The notes: generated from the letters alone by a model not told the origin. Shown: positions 8,852 to 18,109, counted from the first letter of the stretch. The stretch: DNA of 64,000 bases from DAISJI01 sp964559835 (GCA_964559835.1 CAZLJE010000006.1:62001-126000); one strand, 5' to 3'. Translations and numbers: made by a program.

Positions 8852-8920
8852 GCCACGGATCTTGACGGATTTCGCACGGATGTTTCTATTTATCCGTGAC
8901 AATCTGTGCGAATCCGTGGC
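8852..8920. repeat. imperfect palindrome built from CACGGAT words
   Basis: Outer arms GCCACGGAT (8852-8860) and ATCCGTGGC (8912-8920) and inner arms CACGGAT (8875-8881) and ATCCGTG (8892-8898) can fold into a long hairpin between sodC and lepA. It may end the sodC transcript. Similar word-built palindromes recur in other gaps of this window. Confidence 0.6.
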
Positions 8921-8988
8921 TTGTGTTGTGCGCGCGAGATGATGGTTTAGCGGATGTTAGAATCAACTAGAAAGCCGCATTGTCCCCT

Positions 8989-10797
8989 ATGGACCGCCGA
9001 TTCATCCGTAATTTCGCCATCATTGCGCATATCGACCACGGCAAGACGACGCTGAGCGACCGTCTGCTGGAGGCGACAGGATCGTTGTCGGCGCGCGAGA
9101 TGCAGGGGCAGGAGCAGGTCCTGGACGCGATGGACCTGGAGCGGGAGCGCGGCATCACCATCAAGGCGCACGCCGTCCGTATGCTGTACACCGCGCAGGA
9201 CGGCCAAGAGTACCAACTCAACCTGCTGGACACGCCCGGGCACGTCGATTTCAGCTACGAAGTATCGCGTTCGCTCGCCTCTGCGGAAGGCGCCATCCTG
9301 CTGGTGGACGCCTCGCAAGGAGTCGAAGCGCAGACGCTGGCCAATGCCTACCTGGCGATCAATCACGGGCTCGAGATCATCCCGGTCATCAACAAGATCG
9401 ACCTCGCCAGCGCGGACATCCCCCGCGCAAAAGAGATGATCGAGGGCGCAGTCGGACTCGATGCGAGCGAAGCGCTGCTCATCTCGGCGAAGACCGGACT
9501 CGGTGTGCCGGAGGTGCTGGAAGCCGTCGTCAAGCGTGTGCCGCCGCCGAAGGGGTCGCCCGACCATCAACTCCAAGCCCTGATCTTCGACTCGTGGTTC
9601 GATCCTTACCGCGGCGTCGTGGTGCTGGTGCGCGTTTTCGAAGGCAGGCTGCGGCGTGGGCAGAAGATCCGGCTCTGGTGGAACGGCAAGGTGCTGGAGG
9701 TGGAGACGCTCGGTGTCATGACGCCCAAGCCGGTGGAGGTGGATGAGCTGGTCGCGGGCGAGGTCGGTTTCATCATCGCCAACATGAAGACCGTCTCTGA
9801 TGCCAAGATCGGCGACACCATAACCGATGACGAGAATCCGGCAATCGAACCTCTGCCCGGTTTTGAAGAACTGAAGCCGATGGTCTTCGCCGGGCTGTAC
9901 ACCGTCGACGCGCACGAGCACACCATGCTGCGCGACGCGCTGGAGAAGCTGCGGCTCAACGACTCCTCGTTCTTCTTCGAGCCGGAAAGCTCCGCGGCGC
10001 TTGGTTTCGGCTTCCGGTGCGGCTTCCTGGGCCTGCTGCACATGGAGATCATCCAGGAACGCCTGGAACGCGAGTACAACCTGGACCTGATCACCACCGC
10101 GCCCAGCGTGCGTTACCGGATCATCAAGACCGACGGCACCGTCGAAGAGGTCGACAATCCGTCGAAGTGGCCGCCGACCGGCGAGATCGCGAAGATCGAA
10201 GAACCGGTCATCATGGCGACGATCCTCACGCAGGAGGAGTACGTCGGCGGCATCCTGAAGCTGGTGGAAGACAAGCGCGGCAAGCAGAAGAGTTTCGAAT
10301 ACGTCAGCTCGAACCGGGTCATGCTGACCTACGAGCTGCCGCTGAACGAGATCGTCCTGGACTTTTACGACAAGCTGAAGACGGTTTCGCGCGGCTACGC
10401 CTCGCTGGACTACCACCTTGCCGGCTACTGGGAATCGCCGATGCAGAAGCTCGACATCCTCGTCTCCGGCGAACCGGTGGACGCGCTCTCGATTATCGTG
10501 CACAAGGATTTCGCTTACGATCGCGGCCGCGCGCTGGTCACCAAGATGCGCCAGCTCATCCCGCGGCAGATGTTCGAGGTGGCGATCCAGGCGGCGATTG
10601 GCGCCAAGATCATCTCGCGCGAGACCGTGGCGGCGATCCGCAAGAACGTCCTCGCCAAGTGCTACGGCGGCGATATCACGCGCAAGCGCAAGCTGCTCGA
10701 GAAACAAAAAGAGGGCAAGCGGCGCATGAAGCGGATCGGGCGGGTCGACATTCCCCAGGAAGCCTTCCTCGCCGTCCTGCGGGTCGGCGAAGACTAA
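8989..10797 (+). CDS. lepA: elongation factor 4 (LepA), ribosome back-translocating GTPase
   Basis: This is a 602-residue translational GTPase acting on paused ribosomes. The G-domain motifs are all present: AHIDHGKTT (13-21), the RGITIK switch I, DTPGHVDF, and NKID. Domains II, III and V follow, and the LepA-specific C-terminal domain ends in the expected basic stretch (RKRKLLEKQKEGKRRMKR) and IPQEAFLAVL. Length is normal (about 600). ATG at 8989 is preferred. A TTG three codons upstream is possible, and no strong ribosome site is seen for either. It stands alone and is not next to lepB. Confidence 0.97.
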   Translation: MDRRFIRNFAIIAHIDHGKTTLSDRLLEATGSLSAREMQGQEQVLDAMDLERERGITIKAHAVRMLYTAQDGQEYQLNLLDTPGHVDFSYEVSRSLASAEGAILLVDASQGVEAQTLANAYLAINHGLEIIPVINKIDLASADIPRAKEMIEGAVGLDASEALLISAKTGLGVPEVLEAVVKRVPPPKGSPDHQLQALIFDSWFDPYRGVVVLVRVFEGRLRRGQKIRLWWNGKVLEVETLGVMTPKPVEVDELVAGEVGFIIANMKTVSDAKIGDTITDDENPAIEPLPGFEELKPMVFAGLYTVDAHEHTMLRDALEKLRLNDSSFFFEPESSAALGFGFRCGFLGLLHMEIIQERLEREYNLDLITTAPSVRYRIIKTDGTVEEVDNPSKWPPTGEIAKIEEPVIMATILTQEEYVGGILKLVEDKRGKQKSFEYVSSNRVMLTYELPLNEIVLDFYDKLKTVSRGYASLDYHLAGYWESPMQKLDILVSGEPVDALSIIVHKDFAYDRGRALVTKMRQLIPRQMFEVAIQAAIGAKIISRETVAAIRKNVLAKCYGGDITRKRKLLEKQKEGKRRMKRIGRVDIPQEAFLAVLRVGED

Positions 10798-11335
10798 GCG
10801 CGTCGAACACCTGGCAGGGCTCGCCTCCGCTATTTACTAAATGGTTAAATTTTCGCTCCGAGATTTAAATCGGATCGCGCCGGTCTGAGGTTCCCGATTC
10901 TGATGGGGAGTGGTGTTCTTACACGCCCAGAGAGAAGTTTTGTCACATTGAACGGTCGCATCAGGTTTATCCCTGCTGAGACATCCGTTAACTTTCGGCA
11001 GCCCGAGTAGCTGAATGTGCAAAACTACCGATAGGTAGAGAATCCAGTTACCGAAGGTTTAGCAGTCCAACCGGGGCATTGCCAGATGGGTTAAGAGGCT
11101 GAGATTTTATCGAGTTGCGGAGTTGTCGCAGGAACTAGGCAATGTGTGTAAGTAGCTGCGGGAAGTGCCGTTCGCGGCGCAGTACCCGAGAAATACACAA
11201 GGTTTTCCACAAAGCTGCGGATTTCTACTCGCGCCCCGCCCGCGTTGCGGGCTCCCGATCTAATGCAACAATTTGGCCGATGTCGTAAGGTTCACCGCGC
11301 AGTAAATGGCGACGCTGCCGATTTTCGCGCACAGG
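10798..11335. other. gene-free interval with a possible structured RNA
   Basis: This 538-bp stretch between lepA and the convergent ompH gene has no convincing ORF and a somewhat lower GC than the flanks. At 10990-11059 three stems can form: an outer 9-bp helix (AACTTTCGG with CCGAAGGTT, one G.T pair) closing over two hairpins, CAGC/GCTG (10999-11013) and CTACC-GATA-GGTAG (11025-11038). It matches no RNA family I know. tmRNA, RNase P, 6S and SRP landmarks were looked for and not seen. Confidence 0.4.
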
Positions 11336-11363
11336 AAAAGCCGCCTGGAGATCAGGCGGCTTT
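11336..11363 (-). terminator. rho-independent terminator of ompH
   Basis: AAAGCCGCCTG and CAGGCGGCTTTT form an 11-bp GC-rich stem with a short loop. On the minus strand it ends in TTTT about 18 bp after the ompH stop codon, the classic layout. Confidence 0.8.
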
Positions 11364-11380
11364 GAAATCTGGCAAAGAAA

Positions 11381-12070
11381 CTATTTCTTCGGACTCGAAG
11401 AAGCAGGAGCGGAGGACTTCGGCGTCGAGGTGGTCGTGCCCGCCGGACGCGAGGTCTGCGGACGCGGAGCGGACGGCGGAGCCGTGCCTGCTGCCGGAGT
11501 TGGCGGCGCGGCAACACCGGACTGGGTGTTATACGCCTCTACGATGTCCTTGGTGATGTTGATGTTCGTGCCCGCCCAGAGGACCGGGCTTTGAGGGTTG
11601 GAAACGTCGACGATCAGCGAGTAGCCGTTCTGCTTGGCATACTTGTCGATGACATCCATCATCTTCTGGCCGATGCGGTTGGCGATCTCGCCCTGCTGGG
11701 CGTTGTAATCGCTCTGCGCGTCTTCGCCCTGGCGCTGCAGAATCTTCTGCTTGGCCTCGATGCTCTTGATGAGCGTGGCGCGCGCGTCGTCGTTCATTTT
11801 GTCGCCTTGGGTCCGGAGTTGCGTCTGCAGAGATTCGATCTCCTTGCTCAGGGTGTTGAGCTCGGTCTGCTTAGGCGCGAACTTGGTCTGGAGGGCGCTC
11901 AGATCACGCTGGCCCTCATTCGAGGCGACAATCGCATCCTGAATGCTGATGATGCCGACCTTGGTGGTTTGCGTAGCAGGAGCGGCTGCGCCGCCGCCGT
12001 TGGTCTGCGCGAATGCGCTCACGGACAACAGCGCTACGGGCAACAGGAAACTGAAGAGCTTGCGTGTCAT
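11381..12070 (-). CDS. OmpH/Skp family periplasmic chaperone
   Basis: This is a 229-residue exported protein. The signal peptide is MTRKLFSFLLPVALLSVSAFA|Q. The mature part begins with the Skp hallmark beta strand (KVGIISIQDAIVASNEGQRDL), followed by two long antiparallel helices rich in Lys/Glu/Gln (about 60-140) and the closing strand NGYSLIVDVSNP. Skp trimers hold outer-membrane proteins in the periplasm before the BAM complex inserts them. The C-terminal 50 residues are Pro/Ala/Ser/Thr-rich and longer than in E. coli Skp, likely disordered. It lies just after bamA on the same strand, with its own -10 element in the 195-bp gap, so it can be made alone or with bamA. Confidence 0.88.
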   Translation of the reverse strand: MTRKLFSFLLPVALLSVSAFAQTNGGGAAAPATQTTKVGIISIQDAIVASNEGQRDLSALQTKFAPKQTELNTLSKEIESLQTQLRTQGDKMNDDARATLIKSIEAKQKILQRQGEDAQSDYNAQQGEIANRIGQKMMDVIDKYAKQNGYSLIVDVSNPQSPVLWAGTNINITKDIVEAYNTQSGVAAPPTPAAGTAPPSAPRPQTSRPAGTTTSTPKSSAPASSSPKK

Positions 12071-12168
12071 GGGTGCTTCGTTTGACTCCTTGGATCTTTC
12101 CGAGTACTTCCGAGAAACTCCAGAACGGGACAAGCCAGTTGGAATGTTTCAGGGCTGCGGATACTGAC

Positions 12169-12174
12169 ATTATA
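12169..12174 (-). promoter_or_regulatory. -10 element upstream of ompH
   Basis: A perfect TATAAT on the minus strand, about 100 bp before the ompH start. No good -35 is seen 16-18 bp upstream, so the promoter is tentative. Confidence 0.4.
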
Positions 12175-12204
12175 ACAGGTACTACGAAATCTATCGCATG
12201 AAGA

Positions 12205-12261
12205 GGGCTTTGGGCTTTGGGCTTTGGGCTTTGGGCTTAAAGCCCAGAGCCTAAAGCCCAA
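12205..12261. repeat. GGGCTTT tandem heptamer with inverted partner
   Basis: Four perfect GGGCTTT units and a fifth degenerate one (12205-12239) run directly into AAGCCCA, AGCCT and AAAGCCCA, the reverse complement. The element folds into a strong hairpin between bamA and ompH, 5 bp beyond the bamA stop codon, and may terminate or stabilise the bamA transcript. Confidence 0.75.
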
Positions 12262-12265
12262 CGCC

Positions 12266-15058
12266 CTAGAACGTGGTTGCCACCGTGAACCGGAAGGTCT
12301 TTTGCGGCTCCCTCAACTGCCAAGTCGGCGCGTAGGTGGCGAGCGCCTGTCGGAACGAGAAATCGCCTGCGCCGCCGGCCGGGAACATGCTGCGGGTGAT
12401 CAGGTTCGGCGTCAGCGTCGAAGTATCCAGGCGCAGCGGGTTATACGCGTAGTAGATACGGAAGGGGGCGTTCACGACCGGCATGATCACCTGGAGTTCG
12501 AGGCCGGTGGACATGCGCGGCTGCCAGTTCGAAGCGCTGATGATCTTGACGTGGTTGTTGAAGTTCATCTGGGTGCCACCGCCGCACGAACCGTCGGACG
12601 CGAGCACCGGGCAACCGAAAGCGGTAGAGTTCAGGGTGGCGAGCTGCGTGGGGTTTATCTGCAACTGCGAAGCGCGCGTGATGCCGTCGATGCCGATGTC
12701 CATGAACGGCGCCAGCGTGACCGGGCCAACGATGGGGATGCGGTACTCGATGTTCGAGTAGGCTTGCGTGTCGCCGCCGGGGAAGATGATGCGGTACGTC
12801 GGGATCGGCACGGTGACGTTGCCGACGCGCGGATTCGTCGGGTCCTTCGGGACCGGCGTGCCGTCAGGATTCGTGAGCGGGAAATCGACCCTCTCGACGA
12901 AGAAGGCGACCGGCGAAAGCGACCGGATATCGAACCCGCGCAGGTCGGTATCGCCGCCCATGAAGAAGCGCTCGAACGGCGGCGCTACGTGCCCGCCGTA
13001 ACCGGTAATAAAGCTCCCGGAGAAATGGATGCCGAGCGCCTGGTGCCCTTCCTTATTGAAGTGGATGCCGCGCATCGGGAACCACTTCTTCAGGTCCACC
13101 ACCGGGCGGACGTAGCTCACGTTCCCGCCTAAGCCCGCGATGTCCCCACCCAGGAAAATGCTCTTACCGGACGTGGGGTGCTGCGGGTTGTTAATCGTGT
13201 TCATCGTGAAGCTGGGGATGACCTTGCTGGTGACGACGCCCTTCAGAGAATCGGGACCGCTGATGTTGCGGAAGTTCAGCTGCTCGAAATAGAGCTGCGA
13301 GATCTGGCTGAACACGTTCAGGGTAGAGACGTCGAAGGAGTACGTCAGGCCGACGCGCTTGAAGCTGCGCTTCAGCGGGTAGCTTGCCGCCACGGTGAAA
13401 CCGGTCCGCGACTGGCTGAAGTTCTGTAACGACTGGAGGACGCTCTCGGAGAAGTTGATCTGCTGCCCGGTCTGGATCTGGAGCTCTTTTGCCTGGTTGT
13501 AGTCGAACTTCTGGTTGAAGACGGTGAAGCCGAAATTCAGCGGGCGGTCGAACAGGTATGGCTCGGTGAAGCCGAACATCAGGTTGCGCTGGCGGCTGCC
13601 GATGCTGGCCTGCAAGGTGAGCGTCTCGCCCAGGCCCAGGAAGTTGTTGGTTTCGTAGCTCAGGCCGATGAACGACCCGGCCAGGCCGCTGACACCGCCG
13701 CTCAGTCCGATGCTGTTCTTGCCCTTTTCCTTGAGCTTGAGCGTCAGGTCGACGGTGGCGTTCTGGTTGTCCTGCTTGATCTCGGTGTCCTGGTCCGGCT
13801 TCAGGTTCTCGAAGTAGTTCAACTGGTTCAGCCGCAGGAGGCTGATCTCCCAGGCGCGCGAGTTGTAGAGGCTGCCTTCGTCCAGCGCCAGCTCGCGGCG
13901 GATGACCTTGTCGCGCGTCGTGGTGTTGCCCTTGAACTCGATGCGGCGGACGTAATATTGCTTGCCCTCGTCGATGTCCACCCTCATCGTGATGAGCTTC
14001 TTCTCCTCATCGAAAGAGAAATCAGGAATGGGCGTGAAGTTAATGAAGCCGAGTTCGCCGTAAGCGTCCTTCAGGCTCTTGATGCCCTTGCGCGCCAGCT
14101 CGATATTAAAGAAGTCTCCATCCTTCATGGGGAACATCTTGCGCAGGGCGGCGGTATTCGTAACCGCCTTATTCCCGTTAAAAACGATCTCCTTCAGCTT
14201 ATACCGCTCGCCCTCTGTTACCGGCACGGTGATGTCGACCACCTTGCCTTTGCCTTTCATCAGCAAGGGGATGTGGAAGCCGGAGGAACCCACGTCGCGG
14301 ATCTTCGTTTTGGGATCGTCGACGGTGGCCTTGAAGTAGCCGCGCTGCTGGTAAGCGTCGCGGACCATCTCCATGTCTTCGCTGAGCTTAGTGGCGTCGA
14401 AGGTGCGGGAGAACAGGTTCTCCAGGAAGATGGAGTGTGGAATGCCGATGGGCCGCGAGTGGCGCATGGCATAGCGCAGCGTCCGGGATTTAACGTTCTT
14501 ATTGTTCTCGAACTTGATATTGCCGACCTTCACCTTCGGACCTTCCTTGACGACGAAGGTGATGGAAACGGCGGCCGGCGGGATCTGGCGCAGCTCGGTG
14601 CGGATGGTGGCGAACTGCCGGCCGTGCTCGGCCAGCAAATCCTTGAGCACCACCTCGGCCTTCTTTACGCGCGTCGGGTCGTACTGACTTTCCTGGGTAA
14701 GCGAGACCTTACGTTCCTTGAACCGGTCCAGCACGTCGGATTGCGAGACCGAATTCAGGCCGACATACTTGATCTCGCGGATCGTCGGCTTCTCCTTTAC
14801 ATAAACGTTAATGATCCAGCCCTTCGGGGTCTCTTCACGCTCGAAGCGGATGTCTTCGAAATAGCCGGTGTTCCAAAGAGAATTGAAACTGCGCTCGATC
14901 GCGCCCTGATCGTAAACGTCGCCCGGGTTGATGAACATGCGGGCCTTGATGGTCTCGGCGGGGATGCGGCGGTTACCGTGAGGGACTACGTCGACAATGA
15001 TGTCCTTCTGGGCCCAGGCATGCATCGACAAAAACAGGAAGGCGGCTATCACCGGCAA
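12266..15058 (-). CDS. bamA: outer membrane protein assembly factor BamA
   Basis: This is a 930-residue outer-membrane beta-barrel insertase. After a signal peptide (FLFLSMHAWA|QK) come five POTRA domains (about 18-88, 89-174, 175-282, 283-366, 367-445) and a 16-strand barrel ending in phenylalanine, as outer-membrane proteins do. The barrel holds the conserved segment FMGGDTDLRGFD (the VRGF-like lid loop). It is longer than E. coli BamA (810) through a POTRA3 insertion and a barrel-loop insertion. The TTG at 15058 gives only a short leader. The frame stays open upstream (RKLHRFRR before the leader), so the true start may lie up to about 70 bp further left on the minus strand. The chaperone gene ompH follows. 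Confidence 0.95.
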   Translation of the reverse strand: MPVIAAFLFLSMHAWAQKDIIVDVVPHGNRRIPAETIKARMFINPGDVYDQGAIERSFNSLWNTGYFEDIRFEREETPKGWIINVYVKEKPTIREIKYVGLNSVSQSDVLDRFKERKVSLTQESQYDPTRVKKAEVVLKDLLAEHGRQFATIRTELRQIPPAAVSITFVVKEGPKVKVGNIKFENNKNVKSRTLRYAMRHSRPIGIPHSIFLENLFSRTFDATKLSEDMEMVRDAYQQRGYFKATVDDPKTKIRDVGSSGFHIPLLMKGKGKVVDITVPVTEGERYKLKEIVFNGNKAVTNTAALRKMFPMKDGDFFNIELARKGIKSLKDAYGELGFINFTPIPDFSFDEEKKLITMRVDIDEGKQYYVRRIEFKGNTTTRDKVIRRELALDEGSLYNSRAWEISLLRLNQLNYFENLKPDQDTEIKQDNQNATVDLTLKLKEKGKNSIGLSGGVSGLAGSFIGLSYETNNFLGLGETLTLQASIGSRQRNLMFGFTEPYLFDRPLNFGFTVFNQKFDYNQAKELQIQTGQQINFSESVLQSLQNFSQSRTGFTVAASYPLKRSFKRVGLTYSFDVSTLNVFSQISQLYFEQLNFRNISGPDSLKGVVTSKVIPSFTMNTINNPQHPTSGKSIFLGGDIAGLGGNVSYVRPVVDLKKWFPMRGIHFNKEGHQALGIHFSGSFITGYGGHVAPPFERFFMGGDTDLRGFDIRSLSPVAFFVERVDFPLTNPDGTPVPKDPTNPRVGNVTVPIPTYRIIFPGGDTQAYSNIEYRIPIVGPVTLAPFMDIGIDGITRASQLQINPTQLATLNSTAFGCPVLASDGSCGGGTQMNFNNHVKIISASNWQPRMSTGLELQVIMPVVNAPFRIYYAYNPLRLDTSTLTPNLITRSMFPAGGAGDFSFRQALATYAPTWQLREPQKTFRFTVATTF

Positions 15059-15312
15059 AACCCGGCGAAAGCGGTGCAGCTTGCGCGGGCCGGAGAGCGC
15101 CCTGCAAGCGGCCAGGAATCTATCCGCAATAGTAAAAATAGTCCGACCTCTAAACGTAAGATGCGGAAACGAAGATTATACAGGTCGAATGGCGCGCTCC
15201 CAAACCTTTGCTGCCATTCGGCTTTAGCGAACGAACATGTGTATCGATAGGAATCAAACCCGGAACCGCCAGCACAGTCGCGTTCAACTCCGACTGTGGT
15301 GAAATGGAGACA

Positions 15313-15762
15313 ATGAGAGCCGTCGTACAACGCGTGAGCCGGGCGTCGGTACAAGTGGATGGCGAGACCATCGGCGCAATTTCGGTCGGCCTGTTGGTGC
15401 TACTGGGCGTCGCCCTCCAGGACAGCGAGTCGGACGCCGATTACCTCGCCGACAAGATCGTGGGCCTGCGCATCTTCGAAGATGCCGACGGAAAGATGAA
15501 CCGGTCGGTGGTCGATGTCAGCGGCGCCGTGCTGGCCATATCGCAGTTCACCTTGTTTGGCGATGTCCGTCGAGGCAAGCGCCCGTCGTTCGACGCCGCC
15601 GCTCGCCCGGACCAGGCAGTCAAACTGTACGAGTACTTCGTTTCGCGAATGCGGGCCGCCGGCCTCCGCTGCGAAACCGGCAAGTTCCAGGCCATGATGG
15701 ATGTCGAACTGGTGAACGCCGGGCCGGTGACGATCCTGATCGACTCCAAGAAAGAGTTCTAG
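15313..15762 (+). CDS. dtd: D-aminoacyl-tRNA deacylase
   Basis: This is a 149-residue cytoplasmic proofreading enzyme that hydrolyses D-amino acids, and glycine from tRNA-Ala, off charged tRNAs. The family signatures are clear: MRAVVQRVSRASV at the start, SQFTLFGD (77-84) and NAGPVT (135-140), the cross-subunit Gly-cisPro motif of the active site. Length is typical. The ATG at 15313 has GGAG upstream. It stands between divergent bamA and the phosphatase gene on the same strand. Confidence 0.95.
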   Translation: MRAVVQRVSRASVQVDGETIGAISVGLLVLLGVALQDSESDADYLADKIVGLRIFEDADGKMNRSVVDVSGAVLAISQFTLFGDVRRGKRPSFDAAARPDQAVKLYEYFVSRMRAAGLRCETGKFQAMMDVELVNAGPVTILIDSKKEF

Positions 15763-15808
15763 CTTCCGGCTTCCGAAGCTAATCGCTAACAGCTAATAGC
15801 TAACGGCT
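15761..15808. repeat. hairpin and AGCTAAT/GCTAAC word repeat after dtd
   Basis: AGCTTC and GAAGCT (15761-15780) form a hairpin at the dtd stop. They are followed by AGCTAAT-type words repeated to 15807 and a T5 run. It may end the dtd transcript. Confidence 0.45.
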
Positions 15809-15847
15809 GTTTTTCGTGATACTTTCCCCCTTCGCAAGGCCCGCTCG

Positions 15848-16669
15848 ATGAAGATCCCGTTCTCCAAACCTCAACCCAAGGGCGCACTGCGCACGCCGGC
15901 GCGCCCGGACGTCCCGAGATTGAGTTCGATCACCGTGGGCGCTCTCTATCGGGGTGCGCGAAAGGGCGGGGACTATTTCGATTACATCGGGGCGGGACCG
16001 CGACTCCTGATGCTGATGCTCGACATCGCCGGCCGTCGCGACGAGGCGCTCAACATCGCCGCTTTCGTGCAGGAGACGTTTCGCGCCGCTGCCGACCTGT
16101 TCGCAATCGACGACGTCAATGAATCGGTCGCACTCTCGCAACTGCTGCTCGAAGTGAACCGCGCGATCATCGAAGCCGCCGGCGGCGTCCGCTACGCGCC
16201 GGGGATCGTCGCCTCTTATAACGAAGTCGCCGGGACGCTCTGGTACATCAACGCCGGACACATTCCGCCGCTCATGAAAGACGGCAGCGGCGTGAACCCT
16301 CTGCCGGCAAGCGGCCTGCCCCTCGGATTGTTCTCGCACGCTACGCACGACGCGAATATCTGCGTGATGCCGGAAGGCTCCGCACTATTGCTGGTATCGC
16401 GAGGCCTGGTCGAAGCCAAGGCTGGTGGCGAGGAATTTGGCTTGAAGCGCGTCAGCGATGCGCTCGCCGAAGCACCGCTTAGCGATGGACAGCAGTTGTG
16501 CGTCGCAGTGCACGAGTCGGTGCGCAAGTTCATCGAGAGCCGTCCCAAGCATCGCCTGATTCCTGGCGGTCCCCGCACCGTCGGTGATGAAGACCCATTC
16601 AGCGCCAACGACGCAACTGCGCTGGCGGTCGTCCGCGCGACAGCGAAAGCAGCAACAAGCAGTCAATGA
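15848..16669 (+). CDS. SpoIIE/RsbU-type PP2C serine phosphatase
   Basis: This is a 273-residue soluble protein with a SpoIIE-type PP2C fold. It shows GGDYFDYIG (metal-binding Asp), LMLMLDIAGRRDEA, WYINAGHIPPLM, the GLPLGLF loop and LVSRGLVEAK near the end of the core. Such phosphatases act on anti-sigma-factor antagonists or other phosphoserines and are usually fused to sensor domains. Here there is only a 30-residue proline-rich N-terminus, so any input must come from a partner. A few usual motif residues vary (GHIPP in place of GHNPP, SRGLVEA in place of TDGVTEA), which may reduce activity. No anti-sigma pair is adjacent. Confidence 0.82.
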   Translation: MKIPFSKPQPKGALRTPARPDVPRLSSITVGALYRGARKGGDYFDYIGAGPRLLMLMLDIAGRRDEALNIAAFVQETFRAAADLFAIDDVNESVALSQLLLEVNRAIIEAAGGVRYAPGIVASYNEVAGTLWYINAGHIPPLMKDGSGVNPLPASGLPLGLFSHATHDANICVMPEGSALLLVSRGLVEAKAGGEEFGLKRVSDALAEAPLSDGQQLCVAVHESVRKFIESRPKHRLIPGGPRTVGDEDPFSANDATALAVVRATAKAATSSQ

Positions 16670-16684
16670 ATAACGAAGAGTGCA

Positions 16685-16712
16685 CACGAAGGCTTGATCG
16701 CTATCCTTCGTG
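16685..16712. repeat. CACGAAGG inverted repeat
   Basis: CACGAAGG (16685-16692) and CCTTCGTG (16705-16712) form an 8-bp stem with a 12-nt loop after the phosphatase gene. The same words make the longer palindrome at 18031-18105. The rest of the gap to 16962 holds nothing recognised except a GAGGAG/CTCCTC hairpin near 16892. Confidence 0.6.
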
Positions 16713-16962
16713 AAACCATCGTCTTTTCTTTATCCTTCATTTCTCCGACGAGCTCGTACGCCCGATACAATTCCGGACCATTGAGGCGCCCGCCTTATTC
16801 CGTCCTTGATTCGCAACTAGCTGTCCCGATTTGGGTTACTTAGCTTCGGAAACGGCGGGTACGTGTGTCCGCTCCCGTGAGACAATGAAGAGGAGTTGTG
16901 CTCCTCCGAGGCACGGACCCCGACGCCGTGGTGTGCGCAGTAGCCGATAGAAGAAGTTGCGG

Positions 16963-18018
16963 ATGAACATCCTGAAGATCACGCCGGTTGTCGAGACGGC
17001 GGAATACGACATCGATGCGCCCGATTCCCCGATCCACCTGCTCAAGTTGCAGGACGACCTGGCGCGGTCGCGCCTGCGCGAGGCCTTCTGGATCTCCCTC
17101 ATCGTCCACTTGCTGGTGGTCATCACCCTGGTGACGTCGCCGAACTGGGTGCCTGGATGGCGGCACGGCGTCGTGATCACGCCCAGCGCCGAGGACATGC
17201 TGCGCGAACGCGAAGCGACCTTCCTCGAGATGCCGAAAGACCTCATCAAGCCCCAAGTCCGGCCGAACACGAACATCATGTCGGACAAGGACCGTGTCGC
17301 CATGGCGCGCCACCCGGACAACTCGCGCGTGCCCGAAGTTCCGCGCGATGTGATGCCGCCGGGACCTCCTGCGCCCCGCGGTCCACGTGCTCCGCAGCCG
17401 AGTCCGCAGGCGATGGCGCAGGCCAGCCCGCCGTCGCAAGGTGCACAGCAGCAGCCGCAAGGTGGGCAGCGTCCGCAAGACAACGCGAACATGACGGCCA
17501 AGCTGGAAACTCCGTCCAGCGCGGCGCCGCGAACGGTATTCGGGGGAGGCGTGTCGTCAGCCGGCAGCCAGATCGAACAGGCGATGCGCGGTGCGACGGC
17601 GTCACGCGGCGGTGGCGGTGGCTCCGAGGGTTCGTGGGGATTGGGCGAAGGAACGCCGCACGGCGCCGTCGGTCCCATGGACATCTTGAGCGACACCATG
17701 GGTGTGGACTTCGGGCCCTATCTCCAGCGCGTGCTGCACGCGGTGAGAGAGAACTGGTACACGTTGATTCCCGAAGTTGCGCGGGCGCCGCTGATGAAGC
17801 GCGGCAAGGTTTCTATCGAATTTGCGATTTTGAAGAATGGACAGGTCGCCGGGCTGCGGATCATCGGACCGTCGGGCGATATCGCGCTGGACCGCGCGGC
17901 CTACGGCGGCATCACCTCTTCCAATCCGTTCCAGCCTCTGCCCGGCGAATTCAAGGGAGAGTATCTCGCGCTGCGCTTCCACTTCTATTACAACCCGCAG
18001 CGGGGAGATCTGCAGTAG
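16963..18018 (+). CDS. TonB family protein (energy-transducer-like)
   Basis: This is a 351-residue protein with one N-terminal membrane helix (about 45-60, WISLIVHLLVVITLV) after a 40-residue cytoplasmic part. A long Pro/Gln/Ala/Gly-rich periplasmic linker (about 110-240) follows, and then a C-terminal TonB-like domain (about 250-345) with VRENWYTLIPEVAR, GKVSIEFAILKNGQV and LDRAAYGGI. This is the TonB/TolA architecture that carries force from ExbB/ExbD or TolQ/TolR to the outer membrane. No exbB/exbD lies nearby. The ATG at 16963 is preferred over a TTG two codons earlier. It could equally serve as a TolA-like protein. Confidence 0.8.
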   Translation: MNILKITPVVETAEYDIDAPDSPIHLLKLQDDLARSRLREAFWISLIVHLLVVITLVTSPNWVPGWRHGVVITPSAEDMLREREATFLEMPKDLIKPQVRPNTNIMSDKDRVAMARHPDNSRVPEVPRDVMPPGPPAPRGPRAPQPSPQAMAQASPPSQGAQQQPQGGQRPQDNANMTAKLETPSSAAPRTVFGGGVSSAGSQIEQAMRGATASRGGGGGSEGSWGLGEGTPHGAVGPMDILSDTMGVDFGPYLQRVLHAVRENWYTLIPEVARAPLMKRGKVSIEFAILKNGQVAGLRIIGPSGDIALDRAAYGGITSSNPFQPLPGEFKGEYLALRFHFYYNPQRGDLQ

Positions 18019-18030
18019 CGCAAGAACATC

Positions 18031-18105
18031 CACCACAAAGCACACGAAGGACCACGAAGAAAACCAGGAGCATCTCCTTTGTATTCCTTCGTGTCGTTTG
18101 TGGTG
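18031..18105. repeat. long palindrome between convergent genes
   Basis: CACCACAAA-gca-CACGAAGGA (18031-18051) mirrors TCCTTCGTG-tcg-TTTGTGGTG (18085-18105): two 9-bp helices with a 3x3 internal loop. It sits between convergent genes and probably works as a two-way terminator. It shares words with the 16685 repeat. Confidence 0.7.
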
Positions 18106-18109
18106 AAAG

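Noticed and set aside
8947..10707. A 586-codon open frame on the minus strand opposite lepA
   Set aside because: Its composition (Asp/His/Arg/Leu-rich without motifs) is that of an antisense shadow of a GC-rich gene, and lepA is certain.
10798..11335. tmRNA, RNase P RNA, 6S RNA or SRP RNA in the lepA-ompH gap
   Set aside because: None of their conserved sequence landmarks was found.
12205..12261. GGGCTTT array considered as CRISPR or an iteron origin
   Set aside because: Units are 7 bp without spacers and are followed by their own reverse complement; it is a hairpin repeat.
13958..15250. A 430-codon plus-strand frame opposite bamA
   Set aside because: Shadow frame of bamA, no domain and no ribosome site.
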